This document shows, piece by piece, positions 1 to 9,352 of a stretch of 64,000 nt of DNA. This stretch comes from Paragemmobacter amnigenus (GTDB lineage Bacteria > Pseudomonadota > Alphaproteobacteria > Rhodobacterales > Rhodobacteraceae). Positions within the stretch are counted from its first letter, which is position 1, and each line of letters begins with the position of its first letter. The position numbers and the translations under genes are program-made. Location of the stretch: positions 62,001 to 126,000 of the forward strand of contig NZ_JAAATX020000007.1 of NCBI RefSeq assembly GCF_009908265.2, written 5' to 3'. A model generated the notes under the pieces. That model saw nothing but the letters and a program-made list of their open reading frames with translations, had not been told where the DNA came from and made no database searches.

Positions 1-887
1 GGGGTGAGCAGGACGGAGGTCATCAGGCCGAGGCTGCCGAAGCCCTGTGCCACGGTGTCGGACTGCACGTCGCCGTCATAGTTCTTGCAGGCCCAGATAT
101 AGCCCCCCGACCATTTCAGCGCCGAGGCCACCATGTCGTCGATCAGGCGGTGTTCGTAATGGATGCCGGCGGCCTTGAAGCGGTCCTCGAATTCTTCGGC
201 ATAGACCTTGGCGAAGAGGTCTTTGAAGCGGCCGTCATAGGCCTTGAGGATGGTGTTCTTGGTGGAGAGATAGACGGGCCAGCCCTTCATCAGGCCGTAG
301 TTGAAGGAGGAGCGGGCGAAGTCGATGATGGAGTCGTCGAGGTTGTACATCCCCATCACCACACCGGCGGAGGGGGCGTTGTAGACCTCGCGCTCGATCA
401 CCTCGCCATCCTCGCCCACGAATTTCAGGGTGAGCTTGCCCTTGCCCGGAAAGCGGAAGTCGGTGGCGCGGTACTGGTCGCCAAAGGCGTGACGGCCAAC
501 CACGACGGGTTTCGTCCAGCCCGGGACAAGGCGGGGGACGTTGCGGCAGATGATCGGTTCGCGGAAGATCACGCCGCCGAGGATGTTGCGGATCGTCCCG
601 TTGGGGGATTTCCACATCTGTTTCAGGCCGAACTCCTCCACCCGCTGTTCGTCGGGGGTGATGGTGGCGCATTTCACGCCGACGCCGTGCTGGCGGATCG
701 CATGGGCGGCGTCGACGGTGATCTGGTCCGAGGTGCGGTCGCGCTCTTCGATGCCGAGGTCGTAGTAGAGCAGGTCGATGTCCAGATAGGGCAGGATCAG
801 CTTCTTCTTGATGAAGTCCCAGATGATGCGGGTCATCTCGTCGCCGTCGAGTTCGACGACGGGGTTTGCCACCTTGATCTTGGTCAT
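1..887 (-). CDS. icd: NADP-dependent isocitrate dehydrogenase (partial, C-terminus outside window)
   Basis: TCA-cycle enzyme that oxidises and decarboxylates isocitrate to 2-oxoglutarate with NADP. The N-terminal 295 residues are present, starting [20 protein letters not shown], which is characteristic of the approximately 400-residue homodimeric eukaryote-like NADP-IDH family. The isocitrate-binding stretch [13 protein letters not shown] and the segment [15 protein letters not shown] are intact. The ATG at 885-887 has an AAAGG-type ribosome site just upstream on the minus strand. The reading frame runs open off the left edge, so about 110 residues are missing. The long plus-strand open frame over it is a GC-driven shadow. 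Confidence 0.95.
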   Translation of the reverse strand, partial: MTKIKVANPVVELDGDEMTRIIWDFIKKKLILPYLDIDLLYYDLGIEERDRTSDQITVDAAHAIRQHGVGVKCATITPDEQRVEEFGLKQMWKSPNGTIRNILGGVIFREPIICRNVPRLVPGWTKPVVVGRHAFGDQYRATDFRFPGKGKLTLKFVGEDGEVIEREVYNAPSAGVVMGMYNLDDSIIDFARSSFNYGLMKGWPVYLSTKNTILKAYDGRFKDLFAKVYAEEFEDRFKAAGIHYEHRLIDDMVASALKWSGGYIWACKNYDGDVQSDTVAQGFGSLGLMTSVLLT

Positions 888-980
888 GGGTTGCCCTTTC
901 ACTTTGCAGGAATGGCCGCGCCGGTCGGGTGACCGGAGTGCATGCGGGTTCGGTATGCAACGGTATACAGTGAGGGGTCA

Positions 981-1520
981 ATGGGTGATTTGTCGCAGAT
1001 CGAGGCGGAGATGGCGCGGTATCGGGCGGAGTCAGCCGAGCATGTGGCCCAGTTGGCGGCGGCGCGCCGGGTGCGGGTGATGTGCGATTATTCGGCGGAT
1101 GGTGTCTGGTCGAAGGGTGGGGGAAGTTTCGACTGCACCGCGCTGCCGATCACGCCGCAACTGGTGTGGCGGATCCGGCAGTGGCAGGTGGACTATGAGC
1201 GCTCCGGTTACTGGACGGGGGAGTTCGGGCTCGAGGGCGGGTTGGAGGCGTTCGCGGAAACGGGCCTGCACATCGCGATCGAGATGAAGCGGCAGTTGCC
1301 CGACTGGACGATTGTCTATTCGGATGCACGGCGGCGCGCGCCAGAGGCGTCTGCGACGGAGTTGGCTGACATCCGTGCCACGTTGACCGAGGGAGACGAT
1401 CTCGAGCGGGCTCTTGAGGCCGCGCAGCTTTACACCGACAGGTTTCGCGCGTGGTTCGAATATGAAATAACGTCCGACGTTGTGGAAAGCGGGACGCCAC
1501 CAGACAATTACCCGAAATAG
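981..1520 (+). CDS. hypothetical protein, 179 aa
   Basis: I do not recognise this protein. The ATG at 981 is preceded by GAGGGG at 972-977, so I prefer it to an upstream in-frame ATG at 942. It has no signal peptide or membrane segment. The N-terminus is a charged helix (MGDLSQIEAEMARYRAESAE), followed by a middle with several Trp residues and an acidic, helical C-terminal part. It is divergent from icd and its last 13 bases overlap the end of the convergent HD-domain gene, so transcripts of the two share a 3' end. Codon use fits a real gene in this genome. Function unknown. Confidence 0.7.
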   Translation: MGDLSQIEAEMARYRAESAEHVAQLAAARRVRVMCDYSADGVWSKGGGSFDCTALPITPQLVWRIRQWQVDYERSGYWTGEFGLEGGLEAFAETGLHIAIEMKRQLPDWTIVYSDARRRAPEASATELADIRATLTEGDDLERALEAAQLYTDRFRAWFEYEITSDVVESGTPPDNYPK

Positions 1521-2098
1521 GGCCGCACCCTTTCGCGGACCCATGCCCAGAGGCGGGGGGCGCCGCGTTCGATCTTCGTTCCCACCCTGTTCTGCAATTG
1601 GTCGAAGGTGACGTCGTAGGTCACCCATGTGCCGCCGCCGGATTGCAGGTTGGCCATGACGGGCTGCACGCGGTCTAGCGATTTGGCGAAGCGGGCGTCG
1701 GGGGTTTCGGCGGCCTCGAATTCGTCCCAGAGGGCGCGGAAGTCGCGGGCGAGGTCGGGGGGGAGGAGGCCGAAGATGCGGTCGGCGGCGCGTTGTTCGG
1801 CGGCCTGCGTTTCCGGCGCGGCATGGGCGGTGCCGTTGGCGGAATGGATCGGCACGTCGCCCACGTCGATTTCCACGAGGTCGTGGAGGAGGAGCATGCG
1901 GATGACGCGGTTGATGTCGACGCCCGCCTCGGCCTGATCGGCAAGGGTGAGGGCGTAGAGCGCGAGGTGCCAGCTGTGTTCGCCCGAGTTCTCCGGACGC
2001 GAGCCGTCGACAAGCGTGGTGGCGCGCAGGACGGATTTGAGGCGGTCGGCCTCGTTCAGGAAGGCGAATTGGGCGGTCAGGCGGTCGTCGGGCGTCAT
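1508..2098 (-). CDS. HD-domain phosphohydrolase (YfbR/5'-nucleotidase-like)
   Basis: An HD-superfamily metal-dependent phosphohydrolase of 196 aa. The metal ligands are visible: the first His in GEHSWH (about residue 41), the HD pair in LLHDLVEIDVGD (about residues 72-73) and a later Asp in AKSLDRVQP. YfbR-type family members dephosphorylate deoxynucleoside monophosphates, but the substrate here is only inferred. I chose the ATG at 2096-2098, which shares one base with the stop codon of the upstream gene (TGATG). A TTG three bases earlier is possible. It is the last gene of a tightly coupled three-gene minus-strand operon. Confidence 0.85.
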   Translation of the reverse strand: MTPDDRLTAQFAFLNEADRLKSVLRATTLVDGSRPENSGEHSWHLALYALTLADQAEAGVDINRVIRMLLLHDLVEIDVGDVPIHSANGTAHAAPETQAAEQRAADRIFGLLPPDLARDFRALWDEFEAAETPDARFAKSLDRVQPVMANLQSGGGTWVTYDVTFDQLQNRVGTKIERGAPRLWAWVRERVRPYFG

Positions 2099-2361
2099 CA
2101 ATGGCCGCTGTCGGGGCCGCGCGGGGCCTGCGGGGCCGCCCCGCCGGAGCGTTTGGCGGCCAGCATGCGGGCGAGGAAGTCGCGCCCGCGCTTTTCGGCC
2201 AGGCGGACGCGGACCGAGGTCATGAAGGCCTCTTGCGTGGTGGGCGAAAGCTCGCCCAGCACCTTGGACATCTTTTCGTAGAACCGGTCGTCGCCCAGTT
2301 CCGCCTGCGCCTCGAGCACATCGCGGGCGAGGGCGTCGGCCAGATCCTCGATCACGCCCAT
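2098..2361 (-). CDS. small conserved-looking protein, 87 aa
   Basis: No function is recognised. It is a short, charged, mostly helical protein with no membrane segment, beginning MGVIEDLADALARDVLEAQA and ending in a Gly/Pro-rich tail. Its ATG shares one base with the stop of the alpha/beta hydrolase gene (TGATG at 2359-2363). Its own stop shares one base with the start of the HD-domain gene. This coupling at both ends argues that it is translated, and that the three products are needed together. Confidence 0.75.
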   Translation of the reverse strand: MGVIEDLADALARDVLEAQAELGDDRFYEKMSKVLGELSPTTQEAFMTSVRVRLAEKRGRDFLARMLAAKRSGGAAPQAPRGPDSGH

Positions 2362-3020
2362 CAGCGCGAGCCTTCCGTCAGGCGGCGGCGGACATAGTCG
2401 GACACCGTGTCGATCATCGGCTTCATATGCGCCTCTTCATCCTTGAAGAAGTGGTCGGCGCCGTCGATTTCGGTGTGGGTGATGGTGATGCCCTTCTGTT
2501 CATGCAGTTTGGAGACCAGTTGCTTGGTGTCCTTGGGCGGGGCGACGCGGTCGGCCGAGCCGTTGATGATGAGGCCCGAGGAGGGGCAGGGGGCGAGGAA
2601 GGAGAAGTCGTAGAGGTTCGCGGGCGGGGCGACCGAGACGAAGCCGGTGATTTCGGGGCGGCGCATCAGGAGCTGCATCCCGATCCACGCGCCGAAGGAG
2701 AAGCCCGCGACCCAGCAGTGTTTCGCGTTCTGGTTCATCGATTGCAGGTAGTCGAGCGCCGAGGCCGCGTCGGAGAGTTCCCCGATGCCCTGATCGTATT
2801 CGCCCTGCGACCGGCCCACGCCGCGGAAGTTGAAGCGCAGGACGGTGAAGCCCAGATTGTAGAAGGCGTAATGGAGGTTGTAGACCACCTTGTTGTTCAT
2901 CGTCCCGCCATATTGCGGGTGGGGATGCAGCACGATGGCGATGGGGGCGTCACGGTCCTTTTGCGGGTGGTAGCGTCCTTCGAGCCGGCCTTCGGGGCCT
3001 GCGAAAATCACTTCGGGCAT
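2361..3020 (-). CDS. alpha/beta hydrolase, dienelactone-hydrolase-like
   Basis: A cytosolic alpha/beta-fold hydrolase of 219 aa. The oxyanion-hole region reads VLHPHPQYGGTMNN. The nucleophile elbow is GFSFGA (Ser about residue 109), the acid is probably in INGSADRVAPP and the catalytic His in DGADHFF. There is no signal peptide. This short subclass is widespread in proteobacteria and its physiological substrates are unknown. First gene of a three-gene operon with one-base stop/start overlaps. Its start at 3020 lies only about 30 bp from the -35 of the divergent iscR promoter, so the two promoters may interfere. Confidence 0.88.
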   Translation of the reverse strand: MPEVIFAGPEGRLEGRYHPQKDRDAPIAIVLHPHPQYGGTMNNKVVYNLHYAFYNLGFTVLRFNFRGVGRSQGEYDQGIGELSDAASALDYLQSMNQNAKHCWVAGFSFGAWIGMQLLMRRPEITGFVSVAPPANLYDFSFLAPCPSSGLIINGSADRVAPPKDTKQLVSKLHEQKGITITHTEIDGADHFFKDEEAHMKPMIDTVSDYVRRRLTEGSR

Positions 3021-3051
3021 TCGTGTCGCCTGTCTTTCCTGGAGCGATTTG

Positions 3052-3080
3052 TTGACGAATTCGCTCGGATTATTTAGAAC
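3052..3080 (+). promoter_or_regulatory. predicted promoter of iscR-suf operon
   Basis: TTGACG at 3052-3057, a 17-bp spacer, then TAGAAC at 3075-3080: a near-consensus housekeeping promoter. The predicted transcription start is near 3087, about 87 bases before the iscR ATG. The -10 lies inside the Irr-type box at 3073-3089, so occupancy of the box would block transcription. Confidence 0.65.
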
Positions 3081-3089
3081 GGTTCCAAG
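3073..3089. promoter_or_regulatory. Irr/ICE-type iron box over the iscR-suf -10 element
   Basis: The 17-mer TTTAGAACGGTTCCAAG closely matches the imperfect palindrome TTTAGAA-N3-TTCYAAA known as the Irr binding site (iron control element) in alphaproteobacteria. It overlaps the -10 of the iscR promoter. Irr is known to repress iron-consuming functions, including suf operons, under iron limitation. Assignment to Irr is from motif and context only. Confidence 0.6.
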
Positions 3090-3173
3090 ACGCGTCCTGA
3101 GGGGCGCGGTCCGGGGTCGGTTTCAGGTAATGGGCCGATGTTCCCGCGTCAATGTTTTTGGAAGGTTTGGCCC

Positions 3174-3662
3174 ATGAAACTGTCGACGAAGGGGCGCTAT
3201 GCGATGGTGGCGCTGGCCGATCTGGCGCTGGTGGAGGCGCAGAGGGCGGGCAAGGCGGGCGGGGATGATCTGGTGTCGCTGGCCGAGGTGGCCAAGCGGC
3301 AGGATATCAGCCTGCCCTATCTGGAACAGCTGTTCGTGAAGCTGCGCCGCGCGGGGCTGGTCGAGGCGGTGCGCGGGCCGGGGGGTGGCTACAAGCTGGC
3401 GCGCAGTCCGGATGCGATCCGCGTGTCGGATGTGCTGGAGGCGGTGGAGGAGACGGTCGATGCGCTGCATACCGGCGCGGGCGTGTCGGGCGGCGTGTCG
3501 GGGACGCGGGCGCAGAGCCTGACCAACCGGCTGTGGGAGGGGTTGAGCGCGCATGTCTATGTCTTCCTGCACCAGACGCGGCTGTCGGATGTGATCCGCA
3601 ACCAGATGACGCCGTGCCCCGCGGTGCCGGCGCTGTTCCGCGTGGTGGACGAGGATGCGTGA
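3174..3662 (+). CDS. iscR: Rrf2-family Fe-S regulator IscR, single-cysteine type
   Basis: Transcriptional regulator of Fe-S biogenesis, 162 aa. The N-terminal winged helix begins MKLSTKGRYAMVALADLAL and includes the wing GPGGGYKLARS (about residues 69-78). The protein lacks the three-cysteine cluster-ligand motif of E. coli IscR; its only cysteine is C148 in MTPCPAVPA near the C-terminus. Rhodobacter sphaeroides IscR is known to lack the canonical triad and to bind its cluster differently, and this protein fits that type. The start at 3174 is chosen over an upstream in-frame codon because homologs begin MKLST. It is the first gene of the suf operon and probably autoregulates it. Confidence 0.9.
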   Translation: MKLSTKGRYAMVALADLALVEAQRAGKAGGDDLVSLAEVAKRQDISLPYLEQLFVKLRRAGLVEAVRGPGGGYKLARSPDAIRVSDVLEAVEETVDALHTGAGVSGGVSGTRAQSLTNRLWEGLSAHVYVFLHQTRLSDVIRNQMTPCPAVPALFRVVDEDA

Positions 3663-3690
3663 CGGGCGCGTCTTGGGCGGGCGTCGGCAC

Positions 3691-3758
3691 GGGGGGCTGT
3701 CTGCCCCCCGCGGCGCGTGCCGCGCCTCCCCCCGAGGATATTTGAGAACGGCTGAAGG
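3691..3758. repeat. intergenic repeat: G/C hairpin followed by CCCCCGAGGATATTTG box
   Basis: A 7-bp stem GGGGGGC / GCCCCCC (3691-3697 with 3703-3709) is followed by CCCCCCGAGGATATTTGAG and then GGCTGAAGG. The same order (G-run/C-run hairpin, C-run, GGAGTATTTG, then ATGAAG) recurs at 41668-41713. From memory this composite is a frequent intergenic element in Rhodobacteraceae. Here it separates iscR from iscS and its end supplies the iscS ribosome site. Confidence 0.55.
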
Positions 3759-3767
3759 AGCAGGGGC

Positions 3768-4799
3768 GTGAGGTCTCGAGTCTATCTGGACTGGAACGCG
3801 ACGGCGCCTTTGCGGGATGAGGCGCGGGCGGCCATGATTGCGGCCATGGATGTGGTGGGCAATCCGTCCTCCGTCCATGCCGAGGGGCGGGCGGCGCGGG
3901 CGCTGGTGGAGAAGGCGCGGGCGCAGGTGGCGGCGGCGGTGGGGTGCAAGCCCGCCGAGGTGGTCTTTACCAGCGGCGCGACGGAGGCGGCGGCGGTGCT
4001 GGGGCGGTTGCCGGTGGGGATGGTCGAGGTGGAGCCTACGGCGCATGACTGCCTGTGGTCGCAGCGGCGCGCGGGGCAGGGGAGCCGTGCCATAGGCTGG
4101 GGCTATGCCAATAACGAGACGGGATTGATCGTGGAGCCGCCCGCGCGGGCGGAGGGCGAGATCCTGATGCTGGACATCGTGCAGGCGGTGGGGAAGGTGC
4201 CTTTCTCCTTTGCCTGGAGCGGGGCCGAGATGGCGATCGTGTCGGCGCACAAGTTCGGCGGGCCGAAGGGGGTGGGCGCGCTGATCATCCGCGACGGGGT
4301 GGAGACGCAGCCCGTGCTGACGGGGGGCGGGCAGGAGATGGGCCGCCGTGCGGGGACCGAGAACATAATCGGCATCGCGGGCATGGGTGCCGCCGCCGAG
4401 GCCGCGCAGCGCGATCTGGAGGCGGGGGTCTGGGAGCGTGTGGCGGAACTTAGAAATATTCTAGAATCCACATTGTCCTTGGCTGGAAACAATACTATTT
4501 CCGTCGGGAAAGGCCGCGCGCGCCTGCCCAACACGCTGTGCCTGATCGCGCCCGGGTGGAAGGGCGAGACGCAGGTCATGGCGATGGATCTGGCCGGGTT
4601 CGCGATTTCGGCCGGATCGGCCTGTTCGTCGGGCAAGGTGCGGGAAAGCCGCGTGTTGCGGGCGATGGGATATGAGGGGGCTGAGGCGGCATCCGCGATA
4701 CGCGTGTCGCTTGGGCCGGAGACGACGGAGGAGGCTGTGCTGCGTTTTGCCGAGGTGTGGAGCGCGCAGTATGCCAAGGCCCTGAACAGGGCCGCGTGA
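3768..4799 (+). CDS. iscS: cysteine desulfurase (IscS/NifS-like, short form)
   Basis: PLP enzyme that takes sulfur from cysteine as a persulfide for Fe-S assembly. The PLP lysine is K162 in [10 protein letters not shown] and the sulfur-accepting cysteine is C286 in [10 protein letters not shown]. At 343 aa it is shorter than E. coli IscS (about 400). The GTG start at 3768 has GAAGGAG about 8 bases upstream. Second gene of the operon; a second desulfurase, SufS, is encoded at the end. Odd feature: bases 4447-4503 are AT-rich with codons rare here (AGA, CTA, ATT, ACT) and contain a palindrome resembling an Irr box (see findings). Confidence 0.92.
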   Translation: MRSRVYLDWNATAPLRDEARAAMIAAMDVVGNPSSVHAEGRAARALVEKARAQVAAAVGCKPAEVVFTSGATEAAAVLGRLPVGMVEVEPTAHDCLWSQRRAGQGSRAIGWGYANNETGLIVEPPARAEGEILMLDIVQAVGKVPFSFAWSGAEMAIVSAHKFGGPKGVGALIIRDGVETQPVLTGGGQEMGRRAGTENIIGIAGMGAAAEAAQRDLEAGVWERVAELRNILESTLSLAGNNTISVGKGRARLPNTLCLIAPGWKGETQVMAMDLAGFAISAGSACSSGKVRESRVLRAMGYEGAEAASAIRVSLGPETTEEAVLRFAEVWSAQYAKALNRAA

Positions 4800-4842
4800 A
4801 GCTGGAATGCGGGGTGCGAGCCCCAGCCGTGGAGATGGACCG

Positions 4843-6360
4843 ATGACCGAAGCCGCGCTGAAGGAAGCCGAGATCCGTGACGGGGTCGATCGCGAGACGA
4901 TCGAGACCGTGCAGGCGATGGCGGGCAAGTACAAATACGGCTGGGAAACCGAGATCGAGACGGAATATGCGCCCAAGGGTCTGTCCGAGGATATCGTCCG
5001 GCTGATTTCGGAAAAGAACGGCGAGCCGGAGTGGATGCTGGACTGGCGTCTGGCGGCCTATCGGCGCTGGGAGAAGATGGAAGAGCCGCGTTGGGCGATG
5101 CTCAACTATCCCGAGATCGACTATCAGGACCAGTATTACTATGCCAAGCCGAAGAGCATGGCGGTGAAGCCCAAGAGCCTTGACGAGGTGGACCCGAAGC
5201 TTCTGGCGACCTATGCCAAGCTGGGCATCCCGTTGAAGGAGCAGGCGCTGCTGGCCGGTGTCGAGGCGCCGGAGGGCGAGCGGAAGGTGGCGGTGGATGC
5301 CGTGTTTGATTCCGTGTCGGTGGGCACGACCTTCAAGGCCGAGCTGGCCAAGGCGGGGGTGATCTTCTGTTCCATCAGCGAGGCGGTGCGCGAGCATCCG
5401 GAGCTGGTGAAGAAATATCTCGGCTCGGTCGTGCCGCAGTCGGACAACTTCTTTGCGACGCTGAACAGCGCCGTGTTTTCGGACGGGTCCTTCGTCTACA
5501 TCCCCGAGGGCGTGCGCTGCCCGATGGAGTTGAGCACCTATTTCCGCATCAATGCCGAGAATACGGGGCAGTTCGAGCGGACGCTGATCATCGCGGACAA
5601 GGGGAGCTATGTGAGCTACCTTGAGGGCTGCACGGCGCCGAAGCGCGATACGCACCAGCTGCACGCGGCGGTGGTGGAGATCGTGGTGCTGGACGATGCC
5701 GAGGTGAAGTATTCCACCGTCCAGAACTGGTATCCGGGCGACGAGAACGGCAAGGGCGGCATCTACAACTTTGTCACCAAGCGGGCGGATTGCCGGGGGG
5801 ACCGGTCCAAGGTGATGTGGACGCAAGTTGAGACGGGGTCGGCGATCACGTGGAAATATCCGTCCTGCATCCTGCGGGGGAATGACAGCCAGGGCGAGTT
5901 CTATTCCATCGCCATCGCCAACAATGCCCAGCAGGCGGATACGGGGACCAAGATGGTGCATCTTGGGAAGAACACGAAGTCGCGGATCGTGTCGAAGGGC
6001 ATCAGCGCGGGGCGGGCGCAGAATACCTATCGGGGGCTGGTGTCGATGCACCCGAAGGCCACGAATTCCCGCAACTATACCCAGTGCGACAGCCTGCTGA
6101 TCGGCGACAAGTGCGGGGCGCATACGGTGCCCTATATCGAGGTCAAGAACAACTCGTCCCGCGTGGAGCATGAGGCGACCACGTCCAAGGTGGACGAGGA
6201 CCAGCTGTTCTATTGCCGGTCGCGGGGCATGGACGAGGAAGAGGCGGTGGCGCTGGTGGTCAACGGCTTCTGCAAGGAAGTGCTGCAGGCGCTGCCGATG
6301 GAGTTTGCCATGGAGGCGCAGAGCCTTGTGGCGATTTCGCTGGAAGGCTCGGTGGGGTGA
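4843..6360 (+). CDS. sufB: Fe-S cluster assembly scaffold SufB
   Basis: Subunit of the cytosolic SufBCD scaffold on which Fe-S clusters are built. 505 aa, with strong SufB sequence throughout, for example [19 protein letters not shown] near the N-terminus, the beta-helix core, and the C-terminal segment [20 protein letters not shown] followed by [21 protein letters not shown]. The ATG at 4843 has GGAG at 4831-4834. Third gene of the operon. Two tandem palindromes directly after its stop separate it from ybjQ and may affect processing of the operon mRNA. Confidence 0.97.
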   Translation: MTEAALKEAEIRDGVDRETIETVQAMAGKYKYGWETEIETEYAPKGLSEDIVRLISEKNGEPEWMLDWRLAAYRRWEKMEEPRWAMLNYPEIDYQDQYYYAKPKSMAVKPKSLDEVDPKLLATYAKLGIPLKEQALLAGVEAPEGERKVAVDAVFDSVSVGTTFKAELAKAGVIFCSISEAVREHPELVKKYLGSVVPQSDNFFATLNSAVFSDGSFVYIPEGVRCPMELSTYFRINAENTGQFERTLIIADKGSYVSYLEGCTAPKRDTHQLHAAVVEIVVLDDAEVKYSTVQNWYPGDENGKGGIYNFVTKRADCRGDRSKVMWTQVETGSAITWKYPSCILRGNDSQGEFYSIAIANNAQQADTGTKMVHLGKNTKSRIVSKGISAGRAQNTYRGLVSMHPKATNSRNYTQCDSLLIGDKCGAHTVPYIEVKNNSSRVEHEATTSKVDEDQLFYCRSRGMDEEEAVALVVNGFCKEVLQALPMEFAMEAQSLVAISLEGSVG

Positions 6361-6406
6361 GCAAAAATCTTTGAAGATTTTTGCAAATTTCTTCGAAGAA
6401 ATTTGC
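6361..6406. repeat. two overlapping 24-bp palindromes between sufB and ybjQ
   Basis: Palindrome 1 (6361-6384) has 11-bp arms, GCAAAAATCTT and AAGATTTTTGC, around TG. Palindrome 2 (6383-6406) is perfect, with 12-bp arms GCAAATTTCTTC and GAAGAAATTTGC. They share the GC at 6383-6384. Both start GCAAA, centre on TTYGAA and end TTTGC, so they are two versions of one short element. They begin at the base after the sufB stop and end 14 bases before ybjQ. Confidence 0.85.
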
Positions 6407-6420
6407 GGGGAGCGTGAGCG

Positions 6421-6732
6421 ATGATCGTGACGACGACGCCTTCGGTCGAGGGCTACCAGATTGCGGACTACCTTGGCATCGTGACGGGCGAGGCGATCAT
6501 GGGCGCGAATATCGTGCGCGATCTGTTCGCGGGAATCACCGACATCATCGGGGGCCGATCGGGCGCCTATGAGGCGAAGCTGGCCGATGCGCGGGAAACC
6601 GCGCTGCGCGAGATGCAGGACAAGGCGCGGGCGCTGGGGGCCAATGCGGTGGTCGGCGTCGATCTGGATTACGAGGTCATCGGCCAGATGCTGATGGTGT
6701 CGTCGAGCGGCACGGCCGTGCGGTTGGGATAA
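6421..6732 (+). CDS. YbjQ/UPF0145 family protein
   Basis: Small protein of 103 aa in the YbjQ (UPF0145) family, recognised by [20 protein letters not shown], the [21 protein letters not shown] block and [15 protein letters not shown]. The family forms oligomers in structures; its biochemical role is not established, although some databases call it heavy-metal-binding. GGGGAG at 6407-6412 is the ribosome site. Its place between sufB and sufC suggests a link to metal or Fe-S handling, which is inference only. No membrane segment. Confidence 0.88.
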   Translation: MIVTTTPSVEGYQIADYLGIVTGEAIMGANIVRDLFAGITDIIGGRSGAYEAKLADARETALREMQDKARALGANAVVGVDLDYEVIGQMLMVSSSGTAVRLG

Positions 6733-6773
6733 GGCGCCCTGCGGGGCCATGGCGGATAGAGACGGGACAGAAG

Positions 6774-7528
<755 letters not shown>

Positions 7529-7529
<1 letters not shown>

Positions 7530-8815
7530 TGGCGCTGCCGCAGGCAAAGCAGGACGCGCTTGCCGCGCGGATCGCGGGGCTGTCCTTTGCACGCGAGGGC
7601 TGGCTGGGCGCGGCGCGGGCCGAGGCTCTGGCACGGCTTTCGGCGATGGGGCTGCCGGGCAAGCGGGACGAATACTGGCGCTATACCGATCCGGCGGGGC
7701 TGACCGTGGCCGAGGCGCCGCGGGCGGCGGTCTTTGACGCAAGCGACGAGCGTCCGCTGTTCGACGGGATCGACCGGCTGAAGATCGTCTTCGTGGACGG
7801 GGTCTTTGATCCGGCGGCGTCGGATGACCTTCGTCTGGCGGGGGTGGAGATCGAGCGTCTGGCCACTGCGGGTGGCGCGGATATCCATTGGGCGCGCGAT
7901 CTCTATGGCGTGTTGGAGGGGCGGGGGCAGGTGCCGGTGCAGCGGCCCTTGGCGGTGCTGAACACGGCCTTTGCGACGGATGGTCTGCTGATCCGCGTGA
8001 CGGGGAAGGCGGCAAGGCCTGTTTCTCTGATTTATGTCCATAATTCCGATACTTCGGATGCGATCCTGCATCATTGCGTGAAGGTCGAGGCGGGGGCGGA
8101 GATCACCATTCTGGAGAACGGGCCGGCGGCGGCGCGGTTTTCCAAGGTGATGGAGGTCGAGGTCGCCGAAGGCGCGCGCTTCCACCACATCCGCGCGCAG
8201 GGGCGCGATCACGAGCGGCGCGCGGTCACGCATATCTTTGCGCGGCTGGGGGCGGGGGCGCTGTTCAAGTCGTTCACGCTGACGGCCAATGGCGTGCTGA
8301 CGCGCAACGAGGCGATCATCGAGCTCAACGGCGACGAGGCGGTGGCCCATGTCGCGGGGGCGGCGGTGGGGGATGGCAATTTCCACCATGACGACACAGT
8401 CTTTGTCACCCATGCGGCGGAACGTTGCGAGAGCCGTCAGGTCTTCAAGAAGGTGCTGAAGAACGGCGCGGTGGGGGTGTTCCAGGGCAAGATCCTTGTG
8501 AAGCCCGGTGCGCAGAAGACGGATGGCTATCAGATCAGCCAATCGCTGCTGCTGGACGAGGACAGCCAGTTCCTTGCCAAGCCGGAGCTGGAAATCTATG
8601 CCGATGACGTGAAGTGTTCGCACGGGTCGACATCGGGGGCGATCGACGAGGTGGCGCTGTTCTACCTGCGGTCGCGCGGGGTGCCGGAAAAGGTGGCGCA
8701 GTCGCTGCTGGTGCTGGCCTTTCTGGCCGAGTCCATTGCCGAGATCGAGGACGAGGCGATTGCCGAGGATATCCGGTCGCGGCTGGAGGGGTGGCTGGCC
8801 CGCCACGAGCACTAG
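7529..8815 (+). CDS. sufD: Fe-S cluster assembly protein SufD
   Basis: Paralogue and partner of SufB in the SufBCD scaffold, 428 aa. A divergent N-terminal helical part (GLPGKRDEYWRYTDPAGL) is followed by the beta-helix core and the conserved C-terminal block KCSHGSTSGAIDEVALFYLR with SRGVPEKVAQSLLVLAFLAE. The start is the ATG at 7529, overlapping the sufC stop; a GTG three bases upstream is less likely. The next gene, a membrane protein, starts 3 bases after its stop. Confidence 0.95.
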
Positions 8816-8818
8816 GGG

Positions 8819-9352
8819 ATGCCCGTCGTTCCGGACATTCTGGCGTCCTGGCGCAGGCCGCGCGCGGTGATCGCGCGCAAGCTGGCCGACGGGGTGCGCG
8901 AGGATCGGGCGATTGCCACCGTGATGGGGGCGTGCGGGCTGATCTTCGTGGCGCAATGGCCCGGACTGGCGCGCGAGGCGCATCTGACGCGCATCGCGGC
9001 CGAGATGGCGGGAACGCCGCTGGATCAGGTGCCGAGCCTGCAGGCGCTGATGGGGGCGCGGCTGCTGGCGCTGGTCTTCATCGCGCCCTTGGTCTTTTAC
9101 GCGCTGGCGGCGGCGAGCCATCTGGTGGCACGGCTGTTCGGGGGCAGGGGGACCGGCTTTGGCGCGCGAATGGCGCTGTTCTGGGCGCTGTTCTGCACCA
9201 CGCCTGCGATCCTGTTGCAGGGGCTGGTCGGCGGGTTTCTGGGCGCGGGGGCGGCGGCCACGGTGGTGGGGCTGATGGTGCTGGCGCTGTTTCTGTATCT
9301 GTGGGTCAACATGCTGATCGAGGCGGAGAGACATGCAGCTGACGGTCGGTAA
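8819..9352 (+). CDS. YIP1-family integral membrane protein (first of two)
   Basis: Membrane protein of 177 aa with roughly four hydrophobic segments (about 39-50, 77-100, 117-137 and 141-164), resembling the bacterial YIP1 family. No enzymatic motif is visible. It lies between sufD and sufS in the suf operon, starting 3 bases after sufD, and its 3' end overlaps the next membrane gene by 20 bases. A role in Fe-S assembly is not known. Co-transcription suggests it may work with its neighbour, perhaps as a heteromer at the membrane. Confidence 0.8.
   Translation: MPVVPDILASWRRPRAVIARKLADGVREDRAIATVMGACGLIFVAQWPGLAREAHLTRIAAEMAGTPLDQVPSLQALMGARLLALVFIAPLVFYALAAASHLVARLFGGRGTGFGARMALFWALFCTTPAILLQGLVGGFLGAGAAATVVGLMVLALFLYLWVNMLIEAERHAADGR

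Noticed and set aside
150-932. Plus-strand frame of 260 codons opposite icd
   Set aside because: icd is unambiguous on the minus strand; the frame is a third-position GC artefact.
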